Shown here piece by piece: positions 16,720-24,781 of a DNA stretch of 64,000 bases (positions are counted from its first letter, which is position 1; each line of letters opens with the position of its first letter). Under the pieces are notes generated by a model. It was not told the origin of the DNA, searched no databases, and saw nothing but the letters and a program-made list of their open reading frames with translations. This DNA is from a virus, in IMG/VR virus record IMGVR_UViG_3300042308_001600, positions 1 to 64,000 of that record. One strand, given 5' to 3'. Made by a program: the position numbers and the translations under genes.

Positions 16720-17028
16720 TCAACAGTTGCTGACTCTAAACCGTGATGTGTCTTTCTGGAGTGTGTCACACCAGAGCTGGCGCTGTGCGGCACGCACCCG
16801 CTGACGATCGACGTACTTTTCCAACACTTTGAAACCGTGGCGCATATCCACCGCATGCTCCCACCAACCTGCTGTGATGTACACGTGGTCGTCCGGCGTG
16901 CCTGGGCACGCCGCGCGTGCTACCACGACGGCGTGCCAGGTATTGCGCATATGCCGAACGTCGCTGCTGTCCGCTGAGGAGCAGACGCTGTCGCCGATTT
17001 CAAACTTGGGTTTCTTCGTCTTTGCCAT
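16720..17028 (-). CDS. Hypothetical protein, possible small beta-barrel
   Basis: 102 residues from ATG 17028 (MAKTKKPKFEIGDSV). The pattern F-x-IGDSV, WHAVVVARA, HVYITAGWW resembles a small SH3-like barrel, followed by a basic helix (LEKYVDRQRVRAAQRQLW). Not assigned. Confidence 0.6.
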   Translation of the reverse strand: MAKTKKPKFEIGDSVCSSADSSDVRHMRNTWHAVVVARAACPGTPDDHVYITAGWWEHAVDMRHGFKVLEKYVDRQRVRAAQRQLWCDTLQKDTSRFRVSNC

Positions 17029-17212
17029 TGTCGTCTTCAGTTGGTTCGCCCTCATCATAGCTGTAGTCACGGGCGATCCTGGCGCACAGCTCCAGCAGTT
17101 TGTCCCGGGCCTCGCTCTCTTCCTTGGTTTCCGTACGTTGATTCATATGCTCCTCACAGTCTCGCAGGTCCACGAGAGTGTTCTGGAATCGGCAGTATGA
17201 CATGTTAGCCAT
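17000..17212 (-). CDS. MSYCRFQNT-family small protein
   Basis: 70 residues from ATG 17212, which has a GGAACGC Shine-Dalgarno-like sequence; a second ATG at 17203 begins the family-typical MSYCRFQNTLVDLRDCEEHM. The C-terminal half is acidic (YDEGEPTEDDNGKDEE). I recall this small family from phage and plasmid genomes; its role is unknown. Confidence 0.7.
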   Translation of the reverse strand: MANMSYCRFQNTLVDLRDCEEHMNQRTETKEESEARDKLLELCARIARDYSYDEGEPTEDDNGKDEETQV

Positions 17213-17495
17213 TGTTGCGTTCCAGTTCTCTGACCTCCTGTGGGGTTGCACGGCGCAGGGGCTTGCTCTCATCCAGCACCTTGCAGAGCCCCTCGAAGGT
17301 CATGATTTTCGCGAACCGGCTCACTTGGAGAAGCTCATGTACTACATTGTGGCGGCGACACAAGAAGATCACGACATTGTCCCAAGCGTCCTCGATAGTA
17401 CGATCACGCGTCTCCCACTCCAAGGTGTTCATGGTGTTGGTGACCGTGTCCTGGAACAGAAATGTGAGCTGTTTTGGTGACCGCATGGTGTTCAT
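17205..17495 (-). CDS. Hypothetical helical protein
   Basis: 96 residues. Alternating helices with a hydrophobic core (DNVVIFLCRRHNVVHELLQVSRF) and a charged C-terminus (TPQEVRELERNNG). Start overlaps the previous stop. Not recognised. Confidence 0.6.
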   Translation of the reverse strand: MNTMRSPKQLTFLFQDTVTNTMNTLEWETRDRTIEDAWDNVVIFLCRRHNVVHELLQVSRFAKIMTFEGLCKVLDESKPLRRATPQEVRELERNNG

Positions 17496-17680
17496 GGTGC
17501 CTTCAACCAGGAAAGGAACTCCACGAGAATTGAAACGAGGAACACCATCTGGGCGATCTCATGCACCAGGTTAGACTGTACCTTGTTCCGCATGACCTGT
17601 ACTTGAAAGCTCATCCAGCCTGCATACGCCGCGACGTCCCTGAGAACGACGAGCCCTGTTGAAAATTCGGGATGTGTCAT
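17492..17680 (-). CDS. Small membrane-associated protein
   Basis: 62 residues. The C-terminal 25 residues (HEIAQMVFLVSILVEFLSWLKAP) form one likely membrane or amphipathic helix. ATGA overlaps are seen at both ends. Function unknown. Confidence 0.6.
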   Translation of the reverse strand: MTHPEFSTGLVVLRDVAAYAGWMSFQVQVMRNKVQSNLVHEIAQMVFLVSILVEFLSWLKAP

Positions 17681-18291
17681 AATTCATGCATGAGCACCGC
17701 TTGGGTGTTCACAAACTGCTTGAGAGTCTTGGGACGGAATCCCATGGCCCTTGACTTACAGGTCTTATCCGTCAGCTGGAAGCGCGCCGGGCAGAACGTC
17801 TTGTCGAAGATCGAGCCTGACTTGCTGGAAACCTGGACACGCTGGACATACCGTCCCGTGACTGCGTAGGTCCACTTGGCCAGGATGCTGTACTGGAGGC
17901 CCTGACTGTGCTGGATGAAACCACCCTTGATCTCCAGCAGACTCTTCCCTTTGTCATCCAGTACTGTGAAGGGTGCTGGCCTGAGCCCTTTCGCGGTTGT
18001 CGGGTGCAGACCCGGACGCTCGTAGAAGATCCCACAGGCGCGGGGATGCCAGGTGACCTCGAAGTCCGGTGTGTACTTGGCGTCCTGCATGAGGATCCTG
18101 GACACTGGTTTGTCTGGTCCCTTCTTCATCGGCTTCACGTACCAGACTGGTACATTCTCGGACAACGTGATCGTCTCGGCCCTGCTCCACTTGGTGATGT
18201 AGTCAGCTTCCATGAGTTCCTCCAGGTACCAGATAAAGTACTCTTCCTCCTTGGAGTCTGTGGTGTTGTCGGTCGTTTTGGCTTTGGTCAT
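17677..18291 (-). CDS. Putative PD-(D/E)XK-type phage nuclease
   Basis: 204 residues from ATG 18291. An N-terminal helix EEEYFIWYLEELMEADYI is followed by strands, then YTPDFEVTW (Asp76) and LLEIKGGF (Glu120-x-Lys122), which fit the D...ExK metal centre of PD-(D/E)XK nucleases. C-terminal FCPARFQLTDKT and KSRAMGFRPKTLKQFV resemble phage nuclease relatives annotated as resolvase-like. Substrate unknown. Confidence 0.6.
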   Translation of the reverse strand: MTKAKTTDNTTDSKEEEYFIWYLEELMEADYITKWSRAETITLSENVPVWYVKPMKKGPDKPVSRILMQDAKYTPDFEVTWHPRACGIFYERPGLHPTTAKGLRPAPFTVLDDKGKSLLEIKGGFIQHSQGLQYSILAKWTYAVTGRYVQRVQVSSKSGSIFDKTFCPARFQLTDKTCKSRAMGFRPKTLKQFVNTQAVLMHEL

Positions 18292-18527
18292 GGGGTCAAC
18301 TTTAAGCTCTGCAACCATTTGTCCAGCCGCAAGAACTCACCTGCAATAGGGAGTCCGTAGATGCGTCCGAACTCCTGCCGTTCCGTTTCATGTAGGACAA
18401 GTACATCCGGGCAATCAGGACCGACCCAGCCCTGATCGTTGCTCCAAAAGAGCTTGAGGGGTTTCCTCGTGACGGGATCTGGAACCCAATCACTGTGCTC
18501 AATAACGTACAGATCTGCGAAGGTCAT
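18288..18527 (-). CDS. Hypothetical protein
   Basis: 79 residues with several aromatic patches (DWVPDPVTRKPLKLFWSND, GWVGPDCPDVLVLHETE) and a helical end. Overlaps both neighbours by ATGA. Not recognised. Confidence 0.6.
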   Translation of the reverse strand: MTFADLYVIEHSDWVPDPVTRKPLKLFWSNDQGWVGPDCPDVLVLHETERQEFGRIYGLPIAGEFLRLDKWLQSLKLTP

Positions 18528-18856
18528 TCGCCGTCCTCCTCATCGCAGACCAGCTTGGGGTCACCCTCAAGAAGATCCAGCGTTTCCTGGAGCGTCTCCT
18601 TCAGATGCTCAATCGCATACCGGCATGCGACCGGGAGTGCGTCAGTGACGTCCAGGCGGAGGCTGTGCCCGTGAATGTTCATGTGCATGCAGGTCACGTA
18701 CCACCCTGGCGGCCGATGATACGGATTGGCATGCGGCGGCGCATACCGCAGCTTGATAAGCAGCGGTCCCGACTTGGTACACCAACCATTCACTCCGGAC
18801 TGTTGCCAGGTGAACCCAGCAGCATTGATGCTCGTGTTTACTGGCAGGTCACTCAT
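18524..18856 (-). CDS. Hypothetical protein
   Basis: 110 residues from ATG 18856; an ATG at 18865 is also possible. Beta-rich middle (GPLLIKLRYAPP, GWYVTCMHMNIHGHSLRLDV) and a helical, acidic end (LKETLQETLDLLEGD). Not recognised. Confidence 0.6.
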   Translation of the reverse strand: MSDLPVNTSINAAGFTWQQSGVNGWCTKSGPLLIKLRYAPPHANPYHRPPGWYVTCMHMNIHGHSLRLDVTDALPVACRYAIEHLKETLQETLDLLEGDPKLVCDEEDGE

Positions 18857-19046
18857 CGGTTTCATCGAAGTCGCCGCAGCCTACCAACCTGCGTCTCGCG
18901 CGTGCTTCATTGGGGCAGCTGTTCTCGTGACAGGGAACACCCTGAATCACCATCGAGGCGCAGCGCGAACAACCCACCCGTACTGCACCATCCTCAGTCT
19001 TGTAAGACCGGTCAAACCCTAGGACTTCAAGTTGTTCGAGTGTCAT
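18849..19046 (-). CDS. Small Cys-rich, zinc-binding-like phage protein
   Basis: 65 residues. Cys26, Cys29, Cys39, His40 and Cys44 in GCSRCASMVIQGVPCHENSCPNE form a compact motif that I recall from small phage proteins of unknown role. Zinc binding is inferred. Confidence 0.65.
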   Translation of the reverse strand: MTLEQLEVLGFDRSYKTEDGAVRVGCSRCASMVIQGVPCHENSCPNEARARRRLVGCGDFDETDE

Positions 19047-19057
19047 GTTCCCAGGTT

Positions 19058-19396
19058 TTACTTCAGGGGCAGCTGCCCTTTGAGATGGGCCTGCACGGCT
19101 TTCAGGTCACCCTCCAGGCGGGTGACCGTCGCTGACAGTGCCTCGAATTCCTGGCGGGTGACCTTTCCGGTCTTGGCCTTGTCTTCCTTGACCGCCGCGT
19201 GCTTACGGATTCCCAGGGCGTTCCTGAGACCCATGACGTTGGAGGCGGTGACGACGAATCCCACACCTTCCGAGATCGCCGCAGCCGCAGCGGCGTCGGT
19301 CGTGTTTTGCAGGAACGTTTCTTTATCGGCGCGCGCGTCCACCCATGCCTTGACGGCTAGGGTTCGATTCAAAGGTAACATGTTTTTCGTAGCCAT
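19058..19396 (-). CDS. Hypothetical helical protein with C-terminal coiled coil
   Basis: 112 residues from ATG 19396. The middle is Ala-rich (TTDAAAAAAISEGVGFVVT), then basic, with a C-terminal coiled segment TRQEFEALSATVTRLEGDLKAVQAHLKG. Possibly a small DNA-associated protein; not assigned. Confidence 0.6.
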   Translation of the reverse strand: MATKNMLPLNRTLAVKAWVDARADKETFLQNTTDAAAAAAISEGVGFVVTASNVMGLRNALGIRKHAAVKEDKAKTGKVTRQEFEALSATVTRLEGDLKAVQAHLKGQLPLK

Positions 19397-19412
19397 ATTT
19401 TGTCTTGTACTT

Positions 19413-19589
19413 TCAAACAATCTTACAAAGCTGGAGCAGCCGCTCCACCAGCAAGTACCAGGCCCATGCCGGACACACGCAGGCGAACAGCACAGACCAG
19501 AACCCCTTGGCGATGACGATGCCAGCCAACCACCCGATTAAAAACAGGACCGCAATGAGATCACGCATAACGACAGAGAGTGCTCTCAT
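19413..19589 (-). CDS. Tiny two-span membrane protein
   Basis: 58 residues from ATG 19589, whose ATGA overlaps the stop of the upstream gene. Two hydrophobic spans are clear: about 9-27 (RDLIAVLFLIGWLAGIVIA) and 30-48 (FWSVLFACVCPAWAWYLLV), joined by a one-Lys turn. It fills what would otherwise be a 170-base gap. Function unknown. Confidence 0.65.
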   Translation of the reverse strand: MRALSVVMRDLIAVLFLIGWLAGIVIAKGFWSVLFACVCPAWAWYLLVERLLQLCKIV

Positions 19590-19966
19590 GACAGCTCAAT
19601 CTTGTATCCAGCCTGCCGGAGGGTCTCTACGATCTCGTAAAACATCTGACAGGATGGACAGGCGTCCTCGCCCGCCCAGCAGCGCGCCTGCTTCCTGGGC
19701 GGACTCTCGCAGGGAAAGTACACGGAGTGGGCCTCCAGCATCTCCACCAGGTGCTTGGCCATGGTAGGAGCCTGCCGGACGAACCGGCCGTTTTCTTCGC
19801 CATGACCTGCAGGCCGGGAAAGAGGCACGAATAGAATCGTGTTATCCTCCTGATCCAGGATGTCATGTACACCCGCCTTGGCCTGGATAGGCGCAGGATA
19901 TTGATGCCAGCCTTCGCTGATATCAGGTGCTGTAATCTTGATGTCTAGCATGGTAGGGGCTGTCAC
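19586..19966 (-). CDS. Hypothetical protein with C-terminal Cys motif
   Basis: 126 residues. N-terminal half beta-rich (DIKITAPDISEGWHQYP, NTILFVPLSRP); C-terminal CWAGEDACPSCQMFYEIVETLRQAGYKIEL carries three cysteines and a final helix. Not recognised. Confidence 0.6.
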   Translation of the reverse strand: MTAPTMLDIKITAPDISEGWHQYPAPIQAKAGVHDILDQEDNTILFVPLSRPAGHGEENGRFVRQAPTMAKHLVEMLEAHSVYFPCESPPRKQARCWAGEDACPSCQMFYEIVETLRQAGYKIELS

Positions 19967-20202
19967 CAGACCTCGGCAAGCTGGCTTCGACGTTGTTCAT
20001 CATTACCCTCGGCAATGTTTTTGAACTCCCTGATGGCTTTCTCCACGGTGTTGAGACGGTACTTCAGCACCCAGGCAATGACTTCATCCTTTGACCAACA
20101 CTCGCAGATGACGTCCCAGCCTGATGTGTTGTAGTTGGCTTCCGCGTGGGCAATGACAGCCTTGGCAATCTCCTGGGGTGTGAGTTTCTTATCAATCTTC
20201 AT
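19963..20202 (-). CDS. Hypothetical helical protein
   Basis: 79 residues from ATG 20202. Helical with KLTPQEIAKAVIAHAEANYNTSGWDVICECWSKDEV. Not recognised. Confidence 0.6.
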   Translation of the reverse strand: MKIDKKLTPQEIAKAVIAHAEANYNTSGWDVICECWSKDEVIAWVLKYRLNTVEKAIREFKNIAEGNDEQRRSQLAEVW

Positions 20203-20425
20203 CGTCCAAGGCTTCGTGGGATGTGAGACCCATACGCTTCCGGTACTCCTGATCCTCATCGTGTCCCCAGGTCCTGGCCCGCTCCGCCACATCATGGGGG
20301 GAGCGAGGATAGGAGGCCGTGGGGGTTCGATTCAAACCCTGGAGGGAACACCAACCACACTTGTTGCAGCCCCAGCACGAGCAGTCGTCCCAGGTGGATT
20401 TGGAACCGCAGTTAGGACAGGCCAT
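20192..20425 (-). CDS. Small zinc-ribbon protein
   Basis: 77 residues from ATG 20425. Cys3, 6, 15, 17, 20, 23 and 26 in CPNCGSKSTWDDCSCWGCNK form one or two zinc sites; the rest is charged and ends ALDDED. DNA or protein binding is possible; not assigned. Confidence 0.65.
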   Translation of the reverse strand: MACPNCGSKSTWDDCSCWGCNKCGWCSLQGLNRTPTASYPRSPHDVAERARTWGHDEDQEYRKRMGLTSHEALDDED

Positions 20426-20615
20426 CGTGCACTCTGGTTGGTCTATAACCTTTCTTCTCCAGCTCTTTGACGAAGGTGTCCAGCTTTCTTGCAGTTCTGC
20501 ATATGTGGATGTCATAGAAGGGACTTCCATCCGGGTGTTGTTTAACCCCGTCGTGATACGTCACGACGTGCCTGGCACGTCCAATCTCGGAGTGCGTGTG
20601 GTAGTTCGGGCTCAT
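20412..20615 (-). CDS. Small conserved phage protein (HVVTYHDGVKxHPDGSPFYDI type)
   Basis: 67 residues. The segment IGRARHVVTYHDGVKQHPDG followed by SPFYDIHI and a C-terminal helix-strand (FVKELEKKGYRP) matches a small protein family recalled from phages and plasmids. Role unknown. Confidence 0.7.
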   Translation of the reverse strand: MSPNYHTHSEIGRARHVVTYHDGVKQHPDGSPFYDIHICRTARKLDTFVKELEKKGYRPTRVHDGLS

Positions 20616-21067
20616 GCTGCTTGTGTGGGTTGGGCGTCTCCGCGAACAGGCGGGAACTGAATCCAGCGCTTCACCCGCAGGATCGACAGACCCACAACAT
20701 CCCGGTTGTGTCTGAGGTTGGATTTGACCTGCATGACTTCCTTGTTGGTCGCAGTCGCGAGTGGTAACAACGTAAACCGCATACCCTGCGAGCTGGCCAG
20801 CTCCTCAACCCAGTACACGTCGCCCATCCGTTGGTTTTCGTAGAGATGGTAACACTCAACATAGCCACCCTTGTGGGGGCGCGGTACACGCGCGCATTGG
20901 CAGAAGAAGTCCTGCATGCGTCCCCAGTTGTCTGCACTAAGATCGCGCGGTACGTTCACAAGAGCACCCACACCATGTGAATACAGCAGGTACAGGAAGA
21001 CCGGCACAGCCGCGGGGGTTGTGTCTACTGTTGGGGCTTGAGGTGCCTCAGATGTCTCAGGATTCAT
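20612..21067 (-). CDS. Hypothetical protein
   Basis: 151 residues. Low-complexity N-terminus (residues 5-22), then a beta-rich domain (AVPVFLYLLYSHGVGALVNV) and a basic C-terminal part (SNLRHNRDVVGLSILRVKRWIQF). Not recognised. Confidence 0.6.
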   Translation of the reverse strand: MNPETSEAPQAPTVDTTPAAVPVFLYLLYSHGVGALVNVPRDLSADNWGRMQDFFCQCARVPRPHKGGYVECYHLYENQRMGDVYWVEELASSQGMRFTLLPLATATNKEVMQVKSNLRHNRDVVGLSILRVKRWIQFPPVRGDAQPTQAA

Positions 21068-22245
21068 ACAGATCGGTCAATAGCATCACACCCAGCACAA
21101 CCACCGGGCAGTTCGTCCAGAGCATCCTCGGGTGAGAACTGTTCCAGGAAGTCGTGCCAGTTCAGGATGTCCTCCCCGTTCGCGAAGGCCTGGATGGTGT
21201 CCACGATCTCCTGAGGTGCGCGGCCCTGCAGCGTCTTGATCTCATCTGCAGGCAGGAGGTTGTGATCGCGGATGTAGTCCGTCATCATGGCCGGCCGAGT
21301 CTTGGTGGCACTACGCCACAGCCCGGCCGTCCCGGAACCTGCCAGGCGCCGCTTGGGTCTGGTCTTCAGAAACGCCTCAAAGGCGTCCATGTCCGCAAAC
21401 GCAGGCGGCAGAAACACCGAAGTACGAGCAAGGTCCAGGATGTCTCGTGCCAGCGCGTAATCCGCTTCCGCTTTCGCGAACCACTTGTCTTCACGCTCAC
21501 GCCATTCCTGGTCGAGCAACTCCTGGGTCTTGCACCCGTCGAGGCGGGGCTTGGCCCTGGCCTCCATGATGACAATGTTTCGCAGGTATTCCTTGCGGTG
21601 CTCGTGCAATTCCGCCGGCTGAGTCGCAGGACAGAAGTAGCAGGCACTCTTGGGTGGCACCGGGAGTCCCGCTGACCGGATCAATTCCTTGCAGCCTTCG
21701 CGGTCCAGACCCCAGTCGATCAGGGGATACCAGTAGTCGTACTTGGGATCCTCAACCCCCACGGCGTGGCTGTACCGCTTCCGGTCCTTGGCGCCGTTGT
21801 CGTACCCGATCATCTTCCGGACGCGACCACCGGCGGCCCAGCAGTCGATGGCGGGCTGCCATTCGTCCGTCCATGCATTCTGGGGTTGCACCTTCCACTT
21901 GAGCGAGCACGACTTGAACCCAAAGGCCAAGCTCGGCAGTGTCCCATTGGTCAGGCAGTTCTCGCCCAGCCCTCGATACGGGGGCCAGTGCTTGAAGTTC
22001 TTGACCCGGTATTCCACGACCGTCACAGGTGGGAAGTCCACCTTCTTCAACCACTCCTGGATGACGGGCAGGTACGCGTAAGTTTCGCGCTTCTCCGATT
22101 TCGTGTCGGCAAACAGGATCGCGTCGGGGCGGATGCCCTGTTGCTGTAGTCCGACTAGGACGGCCGTCGAATCCACGCCAAGCCCGTAGGCGAGCATTAA
22201 AGGCGACGGAGCTTCCGGCGCGGGTATGATGATCGTTTCACTCAC
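21064..22245 (-). CDS. PP-loop ATPase of the PAPS-reductase-like type
   Basis: 393 residues from GTG 22245, which overlaps the upstream stop; TTG 22281 would add 12 residues. Residues 18-50 read LAYGLGVDSTAVLVGL then ILFADTKSEKRETY, a variant PP-loop (GLGVDST for SGGxDS) with the ADTxSE motif typical of a phage family. TLPSLAFGFKSCSLKWK and ACYFCPA follow; the latter cysteines may bind a metal or cluster. The fold activates substrates by adenylation or acts on sulfur transfer, but the substrate is unknown. A second PP-loop protein is encoded at 34981. Confidence 0.8.
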   Translation of the reverse strand: MSETIIIPAPEAPSPLMLAYGLGVDSTAVLVGLQQQGIRPDAILFADTKSEKRETYAYLPVIQEWLKKVDFPPVTVVEYRVKNFKHWPPYRGLGENCLTNGTLPSLAFGFKSCSLKWKVQPQNAWTDEWQPAIDCWAAGGRVRKMIGYDNGAKDRKRYSHAVGVEDPKYDYWYPLIDWGLDREGCKELIRSAGLPVPPKSACYFCPATQPAELHEHRKEYLRNIVIMEARAKPRLDGCKTQELLDQEWREREDKWFAKAEADYALARDILDLARTSVFLPPAFADMDAFEAFLKTRPKRRLAGSGTAGLWRSATKTRPAMMTDYIRDHNLLPADEIKTLQGRAPQEIVDTIQAFANGEDILNWHDFLEQFSPEDALDELPGGCAGCDAIDRSV

Positions 22246-22639
22246 GGTCTTCACTCTCTTGTTTGTGCTTACGCCACTCAACCAGTCCTAGCACGGTGTC
22301 ACCATTGGCAACCTCGTACTGCCAGTCCCGTACCAGGGACTGGGTAGCATCTTCATCCGGTGTCACAGGCATGACTTCCTCAGGCCAGGGTTCGCAGTAC
22401 TCAGCCGGGATGTTCAGCCCGCAGTGGGTCAGGTCATGGGCCAGAATGGAGTTTGGGTATCCCGTCACCAGCTTTGCAAACTCATTAGTACCCTGCAGGA
22501 ACCGGTACGCGTCATTGTTCCCGCCGGCTGTCTTGTTCGCGACCGTGGAACCAACCGGAATGAGTAAATCCCACCCATTGTAGTTCACCCGGTACTCCCG
22601 GATGGTCTTTGCTATCTTGTACTTTGTACTGTTGATCAT
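22238..22639 (-). CDS. Hypothetical phage protein
   Basis: 133 residues. IREYRVNYNGWDLLIPVGSTV, a KTAGGNNDAYRF loop and ILAHDLTHCGLNIPAEYCEPW match a small family recalled from phages and plasmids; the last 45 residues are acidic and helical. Its ATGA couples it to the GHKL gene upstream. Confidence 0.65.
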   Translation of the reverse strand: MINSTKYKIAKTIREYRVNYNGWDLLIPVGSTVANKTAGGNNDAYRFLQGTNEFAKLVTGYPNSILAHDLTHCGLNIPAEYCEPWPEEVMPVTPDEDATQSLVRDWQYEVANGDTVLGLVEWRKHKQESEDRE

Positions 22640-24402
22640 GCTGCTTTCTTTGTCACTGGTACTGGTTCTTGGATGTACGCTAGCTCAGCCAACACGACCG
22701 CTTCTGACTCGATGAATAACTGATCCTGTATCTGCTTGGGCAGTTTTCTAAGCCGTGAGTTCATGTACTTCCGATACAGCTGGTACCCCCAGCGCGCCCA
22801 GACAGGTACCCGCCGGGTAAGCTCATGGTAGTCCTCATAGAACTGTGGTGTGTGATTGTGCGTGTCAGTGTCCTGACCGTCGTGACACATCTCGTGGGCG
22901 AGCAGCAGAGTCAACGCATGCCAATCCCGCTCGTAGCCCAGGCGCAGACCCTTCAGCCAGGTCCTGGATATCGCCACATAGGTGGCGCCGTCCGTCCAAC
23001 CCTCAGCATTCGCCTTGTTTCCCAGACAGAGCTTGCGGTTCCTGACACCGAGCGTTCGTGCCATGTTACCCAGAATGTGTGCCGACGAACTGATGATATC
23101 CTGCTCCTGTGGTGTCAGCTTGTTCTGCTGGACCAGCTCATAGTCACCCGAGCTGTCCTCTACCAGGGTTTGATAAGCCACCCAGGTCAAGATCTTGGTT
23201 CCGCCACCCTGGATGATGTCCAGAGCCGCCGCGCCGCATTCTGCCGCGCTAAGCTGGTCGGACAACCCCAAGTACTGGAACAACACCGCATCCAGCACGA
23301 GCGCTTTACCATTCTGGATGACGCGGTCCCCGTCTCGACAATTCCTGGGCCCGAACCCCACTGGGATATGCCCCAGCGCATTCGCGTACACGGGACTCGT
23401 AGAGGACTTGGAACGCGACAACTTGTCCAGCTGATCCATCGACCACATGCGCCCCCGTACATCCGGCAGGCACTGAACATTCCTGAATGTCTGGTAATCG
23501 ATATCCTTGCTGACGAAGTTCTGGATGAAGCTGCGGGCCTTATGCACGTCCAGCTTGACCTTCTGGACGGCATCCTTGGTGCCTGTGTCACGAAGCAACG
23601 CGGCAATCTTCTTCCAGCGCTTGCAGCTGCGGATGACCTGGTTGCGGGCAAAGTTCACCTGCACGGCCTGCTTGATCACAATCGTCCCCTCCAGGCCATA
23701 CTCGGATGCCGGGATGGTCTCCACAAACACCCCCTGCTGGTACACATCCAGGCCGGAACCGTAACGCCAGCGGGATTCGCTGACCTTCTTGCTGATGTAG
23801 GCGTCGTCGGTGACGACGTCCCACTTCATGCCTGCCGGATCCCTGGCGATGTTGACACCGTTGACGGTCAGGGTGGGGATGACATAACGACACAGCTTCG
23901 TCACCTCGTCGGTGGTTTGCTGGACGTCCCGCATGGACAGCTTTTCGTAAAGCTGCACCGTGATCTCGCACCCGAGCCGCGGGGACTGTCCGACTGACAG
24001 GTCATACGCCAACCCCAGACCATTGATGTCCGTCGTCATTTTGAACGTGTTGGACTTCCACTCGTTCACCCCAAAGGCAAACAGCTGCCCACGCCCGATC
24101 CGGTACGTGCCGAACTTGGCATCGACCGAGATACCTTCCTCGTTCATCTCATGTGGGGAGCCGAACACCTCAAAGACATCCTTGATGTGATCCGCCGAAT
24201 CGAAGCCCTTGCCATTGTCAGTGATGATCAATCGGTCTGGCTTGAGCTGAATCTGGATGGTGGTCGCACCGGCATCGATGGCATTCATGACACCCTCCAT
24301 GACGGCCTTGGCCAACGTTCCAGCCTGTCGTTTGATTACCTGCAGGATCAAATCCGCGTGAGCCTTGAGGCTACGCCGTTCTGTGGTGTTTGTTTTACTC
24401 AT
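22636..24402 (-). CDS. GHKL ATPase fused to a zinc-peptidase-like domain
   Basis: 588 residues from ATG 24402. Residues 30-155 form a GHKL ATP-binding domain: N-box KAVMEGVMNAIDAGA (Glu36, Asn40, Asp43), DNGKGF at 62-67 and a glycine-rich lid GTYRIGRGQLFAFG at 98-111. A transducer-like beta/alpha region follows to about 300. The C-terminal part holds LLLAHEMCHDGQDTDTHNHTPQFY: HExxH at 503-507 and a third ligand candidate His517, as in zincins of the type ending H-x-x-x-F-Y. It is not Hsp90, MutL or GyrB in its later parts. Possible roles are DNA or protein remodelling coupled to proteolysis. Whether it is an active protease cannot be judged here. Confidence 0.82.
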   Translation of the reverse strand: MSKTNTTERRSLKAHADLILQVIKRQAGTLAKAVMEGVMNAIDAGATTIQIQLKPDRLIITDNGKGFDSADHIKDVFEVFGSPHEMNEEGISVDAKFGTYRIGRGQLFAFGVNEWKSNTFKMTTDINGLGLAYDLSVGQSPRLGCEITVQLYEKLSMRDVQQTTDEVTKLCRYVIPTLTVNGVNIARDPAGMKWDVVTDDAYISKKVSESRWRYGSGLDVYQQGVFVETIPASEYGLEGTIVIKQAVQVNFARNQVIRSCKRWKKIAALLRDTGTKDAVQKVKLDVHKARSFIQNFVSKDIDYQTFRNVQCLPDVRGRMWSMDQLDKLSRSKSSTSPVYANALGHIPVGFGPRNCRDGDRVIQNGKALVLDAVLFQYLGLSDQLSAAECGAAALDIIQGGGTKILTWVAYQTLVEDSSGDYELVQQNKLTPQEQDIISSSAHILGNMARTLGVRNRKLCLGNKANAEGWTDGATYVAISRTWLKGLRLGYERDWHALTLLLAHEMCHDGQDTDTHNHTPQFYEDYHELTRRVPVWARWGYQLYRKYMNSRLRKLPKQIQDQLFIESEAVVLAELAYIQEPVPVTKKAA

Positions 24403-24781
24403 GCACTGGCGGGTCAACCAAGATTTCTTTCAGGATGGCTTCATAGTCAGGAGGACAACCACGACGTTTACCTGTACTGCTCTCGCGATGCTCACGCAGG
24501 GGTAGTCCACAGTTGTAGCAACCTGGATGCCGTTGCCCATCTTCGACAGACCTGTACACAGGACCCTGATGTTCGTCACCAGCGTCCAATAGCCAGTAAC
24601 GCCCACGCGGTTCCACGTATGGTTTCAGCTCGATGTTCAACACCGACGGGTCAAAGACCCACTGGTTGTCCGCTGCGTCCTGTAGAACCGTACGCAGACA
24701 AGTAACATGGCTATTCTTACCTGGAACCACCTCGGAGCTGAGAATCTTGAACGGCAGAACTGGAACAACCTCACTCATCAT
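24395..24781 (-). CDS. Hypothetical protein with Cys motif
   Basis: 128 residues from ATG 24781 (ATGATG; the second Met is equally possible). N-terminal half beta-rich. Near the C-terminus GCYNCGLPLREH and a later RGCPPDYEAILKEIL suggest a small metal site. Overlaps the GHKL gene start. Confidence 0.6.
   Translation of the reverse strand: MMSEVVPVLPFKILSSEVVPGKNSHVTCLRTVLQDAADNQWVFDPSVLNIELKPYVEPRGRYWLLDAGDEHQGPVYRSVEDGQRHPGCYNCGLPLREHRESSTGKRRGCPPDYEAILKEILVDPPVHE

Noticed and set aside
22825-23997. 390-codon plus-strand open frame
   Set aside because: It is antisense to the GHKL gene, whose motifs are convincing. No recognisable domain.
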